DNA of 39,161 nucleotides from positions 1 to 39,161 of the forward strand of contig NZ_CALMPA010000055.1 of assembly GCF_937871615.1 (NCBI RefSeq), read 5' to 3'. Below the pieces are notes generated by a model. The model ran no database searches and was not told the origin of the DNA. It saw only the letters and a program-made list of their open reading frames with translations. Shown here one piece after another: positions 1-7,973 of the stretch. How positions within the stretch are numbered: the first letter of the stretch is position 1; each line of letters begins with the position of its first letter. This stretch comes from an uncultured Sphingomonas sp. Lineage in GTDB: Bacteria > Pseudomonadota > Alphaproteobacteria > Sphingomonadales > Sphingomonadaceae. Both the position numbers and the translations under genes were made by a program.

Positions 1-335
1 AAAGGCCAGCGGACGCGTAAACTCGCCTTGTAACGCAGATGGCAGTCATGAGAGCATACAATATTGGCCGATTTGCCACATCTTGGTCACGTGCAACCGT
101 TGCTTGGGGGCGCTCGGGCAACCTTCGCGTGTTTGTCGAACGGGGCCGGCGATCGAAGAATGCGACGAGAGGTGGCGGTTGCTGGAGCGGTGGCACCAAT
201 AAACAGGTTGATACGACCAATGCGACTCGAGCCGATCGGCCACCTTGGAGAGAGGTGGCCTGGCAAAACCGCACAGCGAGATAAGTGGATTTTCTGCCTG
301 ATGGCGGCGAGGGCGGCCGCGTGACAGGAGTAGAG
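1..335. other. Region without a recognisable gene
   Basis: Several overlapping open frames cross this stretch on both strands, but none resembles a known family and none has a convincing ribosome binding site. It is the left flank of the IS3-family remnant that starts at 336 and may include that element's terminal repeat, which I could not identify. Confidence 0.5.
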
Positions 336-1054
336 ATGAGCAAGAGACCGCGCCGAAATCATAGCCCGGCATTTAAGGCGAAGGTAGCGTTGGCTGCGGT
401 GAAGGGGGAGAAAACGCTGGCGGAGTTGGCGCAACTGTTTGATGTTCGCCCGAACCAGATCACGACATGGCGCTCGCAGCTTCTGGAGGGAGCGGCCGGC
501 GTATTCGGCAGCAGGCGCGCAACGAAGCTGCGGAACCGGCGATCGACGTAAAGACGCTCCACGCCAAGATTGACGAACTGACGCTGGTGAACGATTTTTT
601 GTCCGGAGTGCTCGGCAAGGCGGGGCTGTTGCCGAGCGCAAAACGATGATCGACCGCTCACACGGCTTGCCGCTGGCGCGGCAGGCCCGGGAACTTGGGA
701 TCAGCCGGAGCAGCATATATTACCTGCCAAAGCCGGTGTCGCCCGCCGATCTGGCCATTATGCGGCGGATGGACGAGTTGCATCTGGAGTTTCCATCGCC
801 GGCAGCCGGATGCTGCGCGATCTGCTTCGGCAGGAACCGGAGATATTCAACACCGATCAGGGCAGCCAGTTCACTTCGCAAGCGTTCACCCGCGTGTTGC
901 TGCGCGAAAAGATTGGCATCAGCATGGACGGGCGGGGCGCGTGGCGCGACAATGTCGTGGTCGAACGCCTGTGGCGCTCAGTAAAATATGAGGAGGTTTA
1001 CCTGCGCGCCCATGGCGCGGTCAGCGAGGCCCGAGCATCGATCGGTCGATATCT
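336..1054 (+). pseudogene. Decayed IS3-family element (orfA + orfB transposase remnant)
   Basis: The ATG at 336 opens an IS3-type OrfA with an N-terminal helix-turn-helix (MSKRPRRNHSPAFKAKVALA, then ELAQLFDVRPNQITTWRSQL). The frame breaks near 512, where one base seems missing; the rest of OrfA (DVKTLHAKIDELTLVNDFLS) continues in another frame to 649. OrfB begins at 646 (MIDRSHGLPLARQARELGIS), suffers a second one-base loss near 795, and continues from 810 as MLRDLLRQE. That is joined directly to PEIFNTDQGSQFTSQAFTRV, so the middle of the rve integrase domain, with its first catalytic Asp, is missing. The NTDQGSQ motif (second Asp) and a VERLWRSVKYEEVYLRA block remain. The frame ends in ARASIGRYL, where the IS5-family element begins. 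The element cannot make transposase. IS3 assignment is by recognition of these motifs. Confidence 0.85.
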
Positions 1055-1925
1055 GAGAGCCGGACTCAAAATTCGAGCTTGGCGATACGGCGGGTCATTC
1101 GCCTGATGGATGAGATGACCATCCAGGCTTCGGACGATGCGATGGAGGCTTCCCAATCCTTGGCGAGGCGCCGGCACCGATTGAGCCACGCCAGGGTGCG
1201 TTCAACAACCCAGCGCCGGGGTAGAATGACAAAGCCGGACAGGTCGGAGCGCCTGATGATTTCGATCGTCAGCCGATCGATGTGCGCGACTCCAGCTTCG
1301 AGCTTTTGCCCGGCGTACCCGCCATCGGCGAATAGCTTGGCGAGTGTGGGATACGCGTCACAGGATCGCTCGATCAGGCCGGGCGCCCCGTCGCGATCCT
1401 GAACATCGGCACCATGCACCACGCCTTCCAGCATGTTGCCGAGCGTGTCGGTCACGACATGGCGTTTGCGCCCCTTTATCTTCTTGCCGGCGTCGTATCC
1501 GCGCGGCCCACCCGCTTCGGTGGTCTTGACCGACTGGCTGTCGATGATGCCCGCCGTCGGTGCCGGCTTGCGACCTTCCGAAACCCGCACCCATGCCATC
1601 AGCACTGCGTTGACGACATCGAGCAGGCCGTTGTCGCGCATCCGGTAGAAATGATACTGCACCGTCGTGAAGGGCGGGAAGTCCTTGGGCAGTTGCGCCC
1701 ATTGGCACCCCGTCGTCGCGATATACTGGATCGCATTCCACAGGTTCCGTGCACGGGGCTTACGCGGGCGGCCAACCTTGGTTGTCAGCCTCAACAACGG
1801 GCGGACGACAGCCCATTCCTCATCCGTGCAGTCGCTTGCATAGCGCAGGCGGCCTCTGTCATGCTCGCGGCGAGCGATTTCAGTCCAGCCCATGTGAGCC
1901 CCTGTAGTCTTTCCAAACCAGAGTG
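1055..1925 (-). mobile_element. IS5-family insertion sequence (approximate limits)
   Basis: The left limit is where the IS3 OrfB reading frame stops making sense; the right limit is placed just upstream of the transposase start. I could not identify convincing matching terminal repeats or a target duplication, so both ends are estimates. The missing IS3 3' end is not found on the right-hand side, which suggests a deletion rather than a clean insertion. Confidence 0.5.
1066..1893 (-). CDS. IS5-family transposase (intact)
   Basis: This 275-residue DDE transposase would catalyse movement of its insertion sequence. The N-terminal part carries the IS5-type helix-turn-helix region (SDCTDEEWAVVRPLLRL, then RNLWNAIQYIATTGCQWAQL). 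The catalytic core is complete: D118 in IIDSQSVKT, D190 in FADGGYAGQ and E231 in VVERTLAWLNRCRRLAKDWE, the Y/R/E signature of the family. The GKKIKGRKRHVVTDT block is also typical. Length fits the IS1031/IS427-like members and I see no frameshift, so it may still be active. It ends only a few bases from the breakpoint in the IS3 remnant. Confidence 0.93.
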   Translation of the reverse strand: MGWTEIARREHDRGRLRYASDCTDEEWAVVRPLLRLTTKVGRPRKPRARNLWNAIQYIATTGCQWAQLPKDFPPFTTVQYHFYRMRDNGLLDVVNAVLMAWVRVSEGRKPAPTAGIIDSQSVKTTEAGGPRGYDAGKKIKGRKRHVVTDTLGNMLEGVVHGADVQDRDGAPGLIERSCDAYPTLAKLFADGGYAGQKLEAGVAHIDRLTIEIIRRSDLSGFVILPRRWVVERTLAWLNRCRRLAKDWEASIASSEAWMVISSIRRMTRRIAKLEF

Positions 1926-1950
1926 AATCACAAGCCGCTGAAATCGCTCG
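1871..1950. repeat. 13-bp perfect inverted repeat around the IS5 transposase start
   Basis: CGAGCGATTTCAG at 1871-1883, inside the transposase gene, is exactly complementary to CTGAAATCGCTCG at 1938-1950 beyond its start codon. In the transposase mRNA the two arms would pair around the start codon. This may limit translation or simply reflect chance or an older rearrangement. Confidence 0.4.
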
Positions 1951-2077
1951 ACCAAATTTTCGCTCATGCTAGGATAGTCGATCCTGGAACCGGTCGTTCG
2001 TACAGATTGTTCGTTGCGCTCGGTTGGAAGCCGGCAAGTGACCCGCAACCAGCGGTGATCCATCCACTCCGGATAGT

Positions 2078-3091
2078 CTATATACTCATCAGATCGCTGC
2101 CGAATATCACCGGGCCAGCGTAATTTTTTCTGATCTCGGACAGCATATATTTTTCATCGGCGGTCTCTGCATTCGGCGGCAGCCCGATATGAGTTAGAAC
2201 TAGCTTCTTGACCTCCGTGCGCGCTGCCATTGCGCCAACATTTTCAGGGGTGAGATGCTCCATTTCCATATGGCGGATCATGGGCGTGTCATCGATATTC
2301 TTACCGGCGGCTTTGCGGCGGATATCCCCGATCACGCCCTGCAAGTCGATCACTTCGCTGATAAGAACGTCCGCGCCCATGGCCAGCTTTTCCACCGCCG
2401 GGCTCGGGCCCGTGTCGCCGGTATAGACAATGCTCCGCCAAGGCGTTTCGAAGCGATAAGAAAAGGACATATCCCGGCCGTAGGAATGCTCGGGCAGCTT
2501 CATGGTTGAATAATGGGTGTTTTCAACTGCGGTTACGCGCAGCACTTCGTCACGATAGACTTCCAGCGGCCCCGATTGCTTGATGTCCCGTCCCGAGAAC
2601 CATTGCTCCGGGGGCGTCGCCTGAGCGCTCTCGGCCCTGAAAATGTTCGCCTGGATTGATATCGCCTTCAGGGTGTCTTCGACCACCTGTTGCGTGCCCG
2701 GCGGGCCGTAGATGGGGACCGGCGTACTCCGAAGCCTTCGCATCGCCGCCTCGACCCAGTCCAGTGCAATAAAGGAGGCAAGGCCCGCCGAGTGATCGAG
2801 ATGGAGGTGTGAAATGAACGCAACGTCGATCTTGCTCAGATTGACCCCTGCCAGGGTCAGTTGATGGGTAACGCCTGCACCCAGATCGATCAGGTAGGAA
2901 CGATCGCCGATTTGCAGGAGGTTGGCCGGCTGAGCCCGCGTCTTGCGAGGGATAGGGCCGCCGCCAGTGCCGAGCAAAACCCAACGATCGGTTGGCGGAG
3001 CGGCCGCCCGGAGCGGTAGCGCCGAGGTTGCCATACCGGCTATTGCGGAGCCCAATATTCCCCGGCGTGTCATCGTTACCTTGGGCAGCAT
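2078..3091 (-). CDS. Tat-exported metallo-beta-lactamase-fold hydrolase
   Basis: This 337-residue protein belongs to the ribonuclease Z/arylsulfatase-like branch of the metallo-beta-lactamase superfamily. The N-terminus is a twin-arginine signal (TRRGILGSAIAGMATSALPL) with an Ala-rich cleavage region near residue 30, so the enzyme should act in the periplasm. The metal-binding signature SHLHLDHSAG supplies H95, H97, D99 and H100. Further likely ligands are H193 (ENTHYS), D226 (YTGDTG) and H301 (VLTHIG). The start at 3091 has a GGGAGA ribosome site; ATG at 3073 is an alternative. It lies 60 bp downstream of the TonB receptor on the same strand and probably shares its transcript. Substrate is not evident; hydrolysis of an ester, lactone or sulfate taken up or processed with the receptor is inference. 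Confidence 0.85.
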   Translation of the reverse strand: MLPKVTMTRRGILGSAIAGMATSALPLRAAAPPTDRWVLLGTGGGPIPRKTRAQPANLLQIGDRSYLIDLGAGVTHQLTLAGVNLSKIDVAFISHLHLDHSAGLASFIALDWVEAAMRRLRSTPVPIYGPPGTQQVVEDTLKAISIQANIFRAESAQATPPEQWFSGRDIKQSGPLEVYRDEVLRVTAVENTHYSTMKLPEHSYGRDMSFSYRFETPWRSIVYTGDTGPSPAVEKLAMGADVLISEVIDLQGVIGDIRRKAAGKNIDDTPMIRHMEMEHLTPENVGAMAARTEVKKLVLTHIGLPPNAETADEKYMLSEIRKNYAGPVIFGSDLMSI

Positions 3092-3151
3092 GATACTCTC
3101 CCGCTTTTATGATTGCGCGCAAACGGCCGCGGTGCAGCTCATCTCTTCGAT

Positions 3152-5368
3152 TTACAGTTTTACGCCGACTTCCAGAGCAATTGAACGTGGCGCGTCCGGG
3201 AATTTCAAAGCGCGTGGGATCGGCGTGAGGCTCGCCGGCAATACAAAGACGCTCGCTACGGTGTGAACGTCCGACAGGTTCCTGCCTACCAACGCGATGT
3301 GCCAATTCTCGCTGGTGGGCGCGAATTGCACGCGCAGATCGTATTTAATGTAGCCCTTCTGGTAACCGTAATTCGGATCCTGCGTGTCCGCGTCATAAAA
3401 GCCCGTTCGGCCGGCGCCGCCACCCGTCACATCGATCTTATAGTCGGCGAGATCGAAGCGCGCGTGCGCCTGCACCGATCCAGTCCATTTTGACGAATAG
3501 GGCGGACTGTAGCCGGCAAGATTGTTAGTCGCTGCGACGCACGTCGAGGGCTGGGTCGCAAGGCAGGCCGCACCGGGATAATCATCATATTTGATATCGA
3601 GATAAGCACCATTGGCCGAGATATCGAAATTGCGGATCGGACGCACCGTCAACGAACCCTCGAAGCCCTTGGCGGTCGCGCTGGCGGCATTGCTGATCAG
3701 GAAGCTCGACGTCGACGGCGAATAAACCGAAACCTGCAAATTCTTGAACCGCGTGTGATAGGTGGAAATGCTGCCGACGATCGCGCGATTGAGCGCGGCG
3801 AATTTAAGCCCGGCTTCGTAGTTTTCGGATTGCTCGGGAAGGAACTGGAACGTGGCGCTGGTGGTACCGTTGGTGTTGCTCGCGAAGCCACCGGATTTCG
3901 ATCCGCGGCCATAGGTTGCATAGGCCATCACGTCCGGCGCGAGATCGACCTGGATCGTGGCGGATGGATCGACGTGATCCTCGTTGATTTTGCCGACCGC
4001 GCTGGATGTGGCGTTCGTCGGTGAGCGGAAAATATCTCCGAAGAACGTCGCGTCTTTATGCGTGTTGGTATAGCGCAGGCTGCCGATCACCCGGACGATC
4101 GCGGCGGGACGGATGGTGACTTGTCCGAAAACCGATTTCGTATCGCTGTTCTGCGCAAAATTGGTGTGGATCGTCCTCTGATATGTCGGGAGATTGTAAT
4201 AACTCGTCCCGGCGAGGGAATATTTCCCGGTGTCGTAATATGCGCCCACGACATATTCGATCGTCCGCCCGGTTGGTGAGAGCAGCCGGACTTCCTGCGA
4301 GAACTGGCTGAATTTTTCCGGATAGGAATTGGCGATCGTAAGCGGAACGATGGTTCCCGATGGCGTATTCTGATCGAAGACATTGGTCGCGCGGCCGCTG
4401 AACCACGAATAGCCGGTGACGCTGGTAAGCGTGAATTCGCCGAAATGCGCATTCGCGGTGTTCGACAGCAGCACCGAGTGGTTCGTCCACCCCTCCGGCC
4501 CGAGCGGACTCGATTGGGTATAGCGGTCATACCCCGGATCCTGCCGCACGTTCAGCGGCGAAGAAACGGTCAGGCCGCCAGCGCGGTCGATATTGCCATA
4601 TTCGGCCTTCAGCGTGGTATCGAAGAAATTGGACGGTTCCCAGTGCGCGGTTACGCGGAACATCTGCATCTTGTCACGGCGATCCCACGCCCCGGTGCCA
4701 AGATTGTGAACATAGCCATCCTGATCCTGCAGGCGCAGGGCGAAACGGACGCCCAGCGTATCGGTGACTGGCCCGGACACATAGCCATCGAGCAGATAGC
4801 CTTTTTGGTCGAAATTATAGGTACCGGTCAGACCTGCGGACATCTCCTTGGTGGGGTTGGCCGAAACGACGCTGATCGCGCCGGCGGCGGTGTTCTTGCC
4901 GAACAGCGCGCCCTGTGGTCCGCGCAGCACCTCAACGCGCTCCACGTCGAAGAAGGGCGCGGCGGCCTGACGCTGCTTCCCGGTATAAATCCCATCCATA
5001 TAAAGGCTTACAGATGGATCGAAGGCGTAGTTACTGGAGGCCGAGCCAAAGCCGCGGATATAGATGGCGTCGTTACCGTTGGCGCGCTGGATCGCGACGT
5101 TCGGCACCGAATTGACGATCGATTTCATATCGGTCGCCTGAAATTCGGCCAACTTCTCGCTGCCGATAACGGTCATCGAGATCGGCACTTTTTGCACGCT
5201 TTGCGCGCGCTTGGTGGCCGTGACGATAATCTCCGGCGAAGCCGTGTTTTCTGTGGGAGCGGCGCGTTGGGCATCCGCAATCTGCTGTGCGTTCGCGGGG
5301 ACTGAGGCGACTGTCAGCGCGATGGCCGCAGAGCCGATCTTCAACGCCCAGTATGTCTTGCCAGTCAT
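3152..5368 (-). CDS. TonB-dependent outer-membrane receptor
   Basis: The 738-residue product has a Sec signal peptide ending ASVPANAQQ, a TonB box-like segment (PEIIVTATKR), a plug domain (VPISMTVIGSEKL through ERVEVLRGPQGALFGKNTAAG), and a long beta-barrel ending in an aromatic-poor but typical final strand (SIALEVGVKL). It lacks an N-terminal STN signalling domain, so it is a plain transporter. Sequence style matches the large sphingomonad family of receptors used for aromatic compounds, terpenoids or sugars rather than classical siderophore receptors. GGAGAG precedes the start. It is divergent from the MarR gene across a 273-bp AT-rich region and is followed by the exported hydrolase. Ligand unknown; the monooxygenase next door suggests a hydrophobic or aromatic substrate. 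Confidence 0.93.
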   Translation of the reverse strand: MTGKTYWALKIGSAAIALTVASVPANAQQIADAQRAAPTENTASPEIIVTATKRAQSVQKVPISMTVIGSEKLAEFQATDMKSIVNSVPNVAIQRANGNDAIYIRGFGSASSNYAFDPSVSLYMDGIYTGKQRQAAAPFFDVERVEVLRGPQGALFGKNTAAGAISVVSANPTKEMSAGLTGTYNFDQKGYLLDGYVSGPVTDTLGVRFALRLQDQDGYVHNLGTGAWDRRDKMQMFRVTAHWEPSNFFDTTLKAEYGNIDRAGGLTVSSPLNVRQDPGYDRYTQSSPLGPEGWTNHSVLLSNTANAHFGEFTLTSVTGYSWFSGRATNVFDQNTPSGTIVPLTIANSYPEKFSQFSQEVRLLSPTGRTIEYVVGAYYDTGKYSLAGTSYYNLPTYQRTIHTNFAQNSDTKSVFGQVTIRPAAIVRVIGSLRYTNTHKDATFFGDIFRSPTNATSSAVGKINEDHVDPSATIQVDLAPDVMAYATYGRGSKSGGFASNTNGTTSATFQFLPEQSENYEAGLKFAALNRAIVGSISTYHTRFKNLQVSVYSPSTSSFLISNAASATAKGFEGSLTVRPIRNFDISANGAYLDIKYDDYPGAACLATQPSTCVAATNNLAGYSPPYSSKWTGSVQAHARFDLADYKIDVTGGGAGRTGFYDADTQDPNYGYQKGYIKYDLRVQFAPTSENWHIALVGRNLSDVHTVASVFVLPASLTPIPRALKFPDAPRSIALEVGVKL

Positions 5369-5454
5369 TGCACACTCTCCGCTTTAGCAGTTTTTTGCCG
5401 ACGATTTTTCCCGCGAACGGCGCACTGGATGGCCGTCGAGGTAAATTTATTCTT

Positions 5455-5526
5455 AGACACCTAACCTTGCACGTTTCAAAAATATGTCAAATATTTTCCT
5501 AAAATATGGGTCGGGTGTCTGACCCA
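5455..5526. promoter_or_regulatory. Candidate operator cluster in the TonB/MarR divergent promoter
   Basis: The 5369-5641 intergenic region holds three symmetric signals. AAAATAT (5479-5485) pairs with ATATTTT (5491-5497). TGGGTC (5507-5512) pairs with GACCCA (5521-5526) across 8 bp. AGACACC (5455-5461) has its complement GGTGTCT at 5514-5520. Dyads of this size in an AT-rich divergent promoter fit binding of the adjacent MarR dimer; which dyad is used cannot be decided by reading. Confidence 0.45.
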
Positions 5527-5641
5527 ATTGGGCGGTATGGCGCGCAACCGTCATCGCCAAGGCTTGCGCCTCCGCTCATACTGCAACACAGCGAGGCGCA
5601 GATGTCGTGAAATTCGACCCCATGCTTGATAAGGCATCCAG

Positions 5642-6127
5642 ATGAGCAACCCACGCCTGATGATGAGGCTTTTGACAGCCGTCTATTGGTTCGATGAGGG
5701 GTTGCAAACGGCGCTGAAAGAAGCCGGCGTGCCCAATGTCACCCGCGCGCAATCGCTGCTGATTGCGAACATTTCCGCCGGGGTGAATCGTGCATCGAGA
5801 ATCGCTAAAAACCTGGGAATTACACCGCAAGCAGTGGGGCAAATGCTTAATGAGCTGCAAGCCAGGGGCGTGGTGGAGATCGTGACTGATCCGGCGGATG
5901 GCCGGGCGCGAATTGCGCGGCTCGTCGGTCCGGCGGATCAGAGCTACAGGGCGGCGGCCAGGACGCTCGACTATATGGAGCTCGAACTCGCCCAACGCAT
6001 CGGGGTGGCGCATTATAACGGCCTGCGGGATGCGCTGAACAAGGATTGGGGGGAGCCACCCAAGGTTCCTGCCACCCTGCAACATGCGGACGCGGGGAAC
6101 GAAGATGTCGTATCGGCGCCCTCATAA
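5642..6127 (+). CDS. MarR-family transcriptional regulator
   Basis: This 161-residue winged-helix protein likely senses a small aromatic or hydrophobic ligand and controls the divergent TonB receptor and the downstream monooxygenase. The recognition region runs SRIAKNLGITPQAVGQMLNEL, followed by ELQARGVVEIVTDPADGRAR, the beta wing with the conserved D-x-x-D-x-R pattern of MarR proteins. Flanking helices (residues 1-35 and 100-140) would form the dimer interface. It lies 85 bp upstream of the monooxygenase in the same direction. The start at 5642 is the first ATG of the frame and fits the family length. Confidence 0.9.
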   Translation: MSNPRLMMRLLTAVYWFDEGLQTALKEAGVPNVTRAQSLLIANISAGVNRASRIAKNLGITPQAVGQMLNELQARGVVEIVTDPADGRARIARLVGPADQSYRAAARTLDYMELELAQRIGVAHYNGLRDALNKDWGEPPKVPATLQHADAGNEDVVSAPS

Positions 6128-6151
6128 AAATAGGAAAGAATATTTCTTAAA

Positions 6152-6192
6152 TTGACTTCCTGTTTGTCGTCTCCGATGATCGTGGCGATCAT
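6152..6192 (+). promoter_or_regulatory. Promoter and palindromic operator before the monooxygenase
   Basis: TTGACT (6152-6157) is followed after 17 bp by GATGAT (6175-6180), a plausible sigma-70 pair. A perfect dyad, ATGATCG-TGG-CGATCAT (6176-6192), overlaps the -10 element, as expected of a repressor site. A weaker AAGAA-TAT-TTCTT dyad lies at 6136-6148. The MarR protein encoded just upstream is the obvious candidate binder, by inference. Confidence 0.5.
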
Positions 6193-6212
6193 AAAGTGGG
6201 AGTCGGAAGCTC

Positions 6213-7481
6213 ATGGGTGTCGTTGCCATTGCGCAGAAAGCCAAAGCAGAGGCGGTTGCCGACCGCCGTATCCCCAAGGGAGACGATTGGCTGTCCCGCG
6301 AAGAGCTTGAGGCGCTGACCCCCGAAGAGTTGGTTCGCCGCACCACCGCGCTAAAGCCGCTCATCGCCGCCCACGCGCTTGAGTGCGAGCAGTTGCGCAA
6401 ACCTGTTGATGTGGTCTGGGATGCTATTCGGAAAACCGGCTGTTTTTATCATTTCGTGCCGAAGCGTTATGGCGGGTTGGAATTCGACGTCGATACGTTC
6501 ATCGATGCAATGCTGCCCATTGCCGAAGCTTGTGGCTCGACCGGCTGGGTGACCGCGTTCTGCGTAGAACACAACTGGATGTTTGCGCAATTTTCCGAAC
6601 AATTTCAAGAAGAAACCTTCGGCGGCGATTTCCCCTATATGATCGCACCGGGGGCAACTAATCCGCCCGGCGTCGCCCAGCCCGTGGCCGACGGATATCT
6701 CCTGTCGGGACAATGGAAATGGGGCACCGGCATTATGAATGCCGATTGGGTGATGGTCGTCGGGGTCAATCCAGAGACCAGGCCGCCCCAGCCGCTCATG
6801 CTGGCCCTTCCGGCGAGTGAAGTGGACGTTATCGACACCTGGTTCGTCGACGGCATGATCGGCACCGGCAGCAACGACATTCGGTGCGAGCAGGTTTTCG
6901 TCCCGGCGCATCGCGTGATAAAAATGGCGGAAATGCGCAACGCGAGCGGGCCTGGAGCAACGTTACATGCCCACAATCCGGTTTATCGGATGCCCATGAC
7001 GCCCTTTCAGGCCGTGACAGCGGCGATCGGCGCGGTCGGCGTGGCGCGATCGGCGATTGCGCATTTCAAGGAGCGCATCGGCGTAAGAGCGTTGGTGGGC
7101 ACCACCGTCAAACAAAACGAAAAGCCAGCGGCCCATATGCGTCTGGGCGAGGCAAGTGCCAAGGTTGCCGCCGCCGAAATGATTTTACGCAAAACGGCGC
7201 GCCGCAATGTCGAACTAGCGGCCGGCCCCGATCCGGTCCGCGATGAAGACCGTATCGCGCTCAGGGCTCAAGTAGCGCTGGCGATGAACCTTTGCCAAGC
7301 CGCCATTCGGCTCATTGCCGAAGGGGCCGGCTCCAGCGCGCATATGCTCAACAACCCGATTCAGCGCGCGCTTCGTGACGTCAATGTGATGGCCAGCCAT
7401 GTTGTCTATGATTTTGACGGCGCCAATGAACTTCTCGGTCGCTCACTGATCGGACTGGAACCTAATAGCTACATCTTTTGA
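6213..7481 (+). CDS. Acyl-CoA-dehydrogenase-fold flavin monooxygenase (group D oxygenase)
   Basis: The 422-residue protein matches the oxygenase components of two-component FMNH2/FADH2-dependent monooxygenases (the HsaA / p-hydroxyphenylacetate hydroxylase C2 / IacA group), which share the acyl-CoA dehydrogenase fold. Visible blocks are an N-terminal helical domain (VPKRYGGLEFD, then ACGSTGWVTAFCVEHNWM), a middle beta domain (LSGQWKWGTGIMNADWVMV, then TGSNDIRCEQVFVPAHRV), and a C-terminal four-helix domain ending ASHVVYDFDGANELLGRSLI. No fused reductase is present and none is seen nearby, so a partner flavin reductase must be encoded elsewhere. Role: probably hydroxylation of an aromatic or polycyclic substrate imported by the neighbouring TonB receptor. 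A catalytic carboxylate typical of true acyl-CoA dehydrogenases is not evident. Confidence 0.8.
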   Translation: MGVVAIAQKAKAEAVADRRIPKGDDWLSREELEALTPEELVRRTTALKPLIAAHALECEQLRKPVDVVWDAIRKTGCFYHFVPKRYGGLEFDVDTFIDAMLPIAEACGSTGWVTAFCVEHNWMFAQFSEQFQEETFGGDFPYMIAPGATNPPGVAQPVADGYLLSGQWKWGTGIMNADWVMVVGVNPETRPPQPLMLALPASEVDVIDTWFVDGMIGTGSNDIRCEQVFVPAHRVIKMAEMRNASGPGATLHAHNPVYRMPMTPFQAVTAAIGAVGVARSAIAHFKERIGVRALVGTTVKQNEKPAAHMRLGEASAKVAAAEMILRKTARRNVELAAGPDPVRDEDRIALRAQVALAMNLCQAAIRLIAEGAGSSAHMLNNPIQRALRDVNVMASHVVYDFDGANELLGRSLIGLEPNSYIF

Positions 7482-7613
7482 TGTTTGGAGGCTCGGTTGA
7501 ACTCGCAGGCTCAGCCTTTCCTTGCGAGCGGGCTGCTTAGTATTTTAAGCAACATCCCGATCGACGATGCCCGACAATCGGCGCGGGTGGCAGGTTAGCC
7601 GTAAGCGCTGTGC

Positions 7614-7853
7614 TCAGACCACGGCTGTCCATGGCATGAGGCTGCCGACGTTGTTGGCGGGATGACCGTTGGCGAGTTCGGTAAGGGTGCGGGTCAGCCA
7701 GTCATGCGGGTTGATGCCGGTGAGCTTGCAGTTCTCGATCAGCGTCGCGATCACCGCCCAGTTGTCGCCGCCCTCGTCGGAGCCGGCGAACAGGGCATTC
7801 TTGCGATTCAGAGCGATTGTGTGAATCGGCTTCGGGATTGGGCGCCGATCGGC
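7614..7853 (-). pseudogene. 3' remnant of an IS66-family transposase
   Basis: Read on the minus strand, the frame ending at 7614 encodes IALNRKNALFAGSDEGGDNW, AVIATLIENCKLTGINPHDW, then LTRTLTELANGHPANNVGSL ending in MPWTAVV. This is the C-terminal segment of IS66 TnpC transposases. Recognisable sequence starts around 7853; the rest of the gene, including the catalytic core and tnpA/tnpB, is absent. It is a scar of a deleted element between the catabolic locus and dnaE2. The 132 bp before it (7482-7613) hold nothing I recognise. Confidence 0.9.
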
Positions 7854-7973
7854 ACGAATAGTCTATCGAATTCAAAGATCGTTGCGGGTCAAGATTGGGA
7901 TCCGATTCACGCCGTGGCCTCGCGCAGGATGTTGACCGCACGTTCGACGGTCCCGCCGACGCGGGCCTTCGCC

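Noticed and set aside
4445-5305. A 286-residue plus-strand frame opposite the TonB receptor
   Set aside because: Antisense shadow; no motif and no ribosome site.
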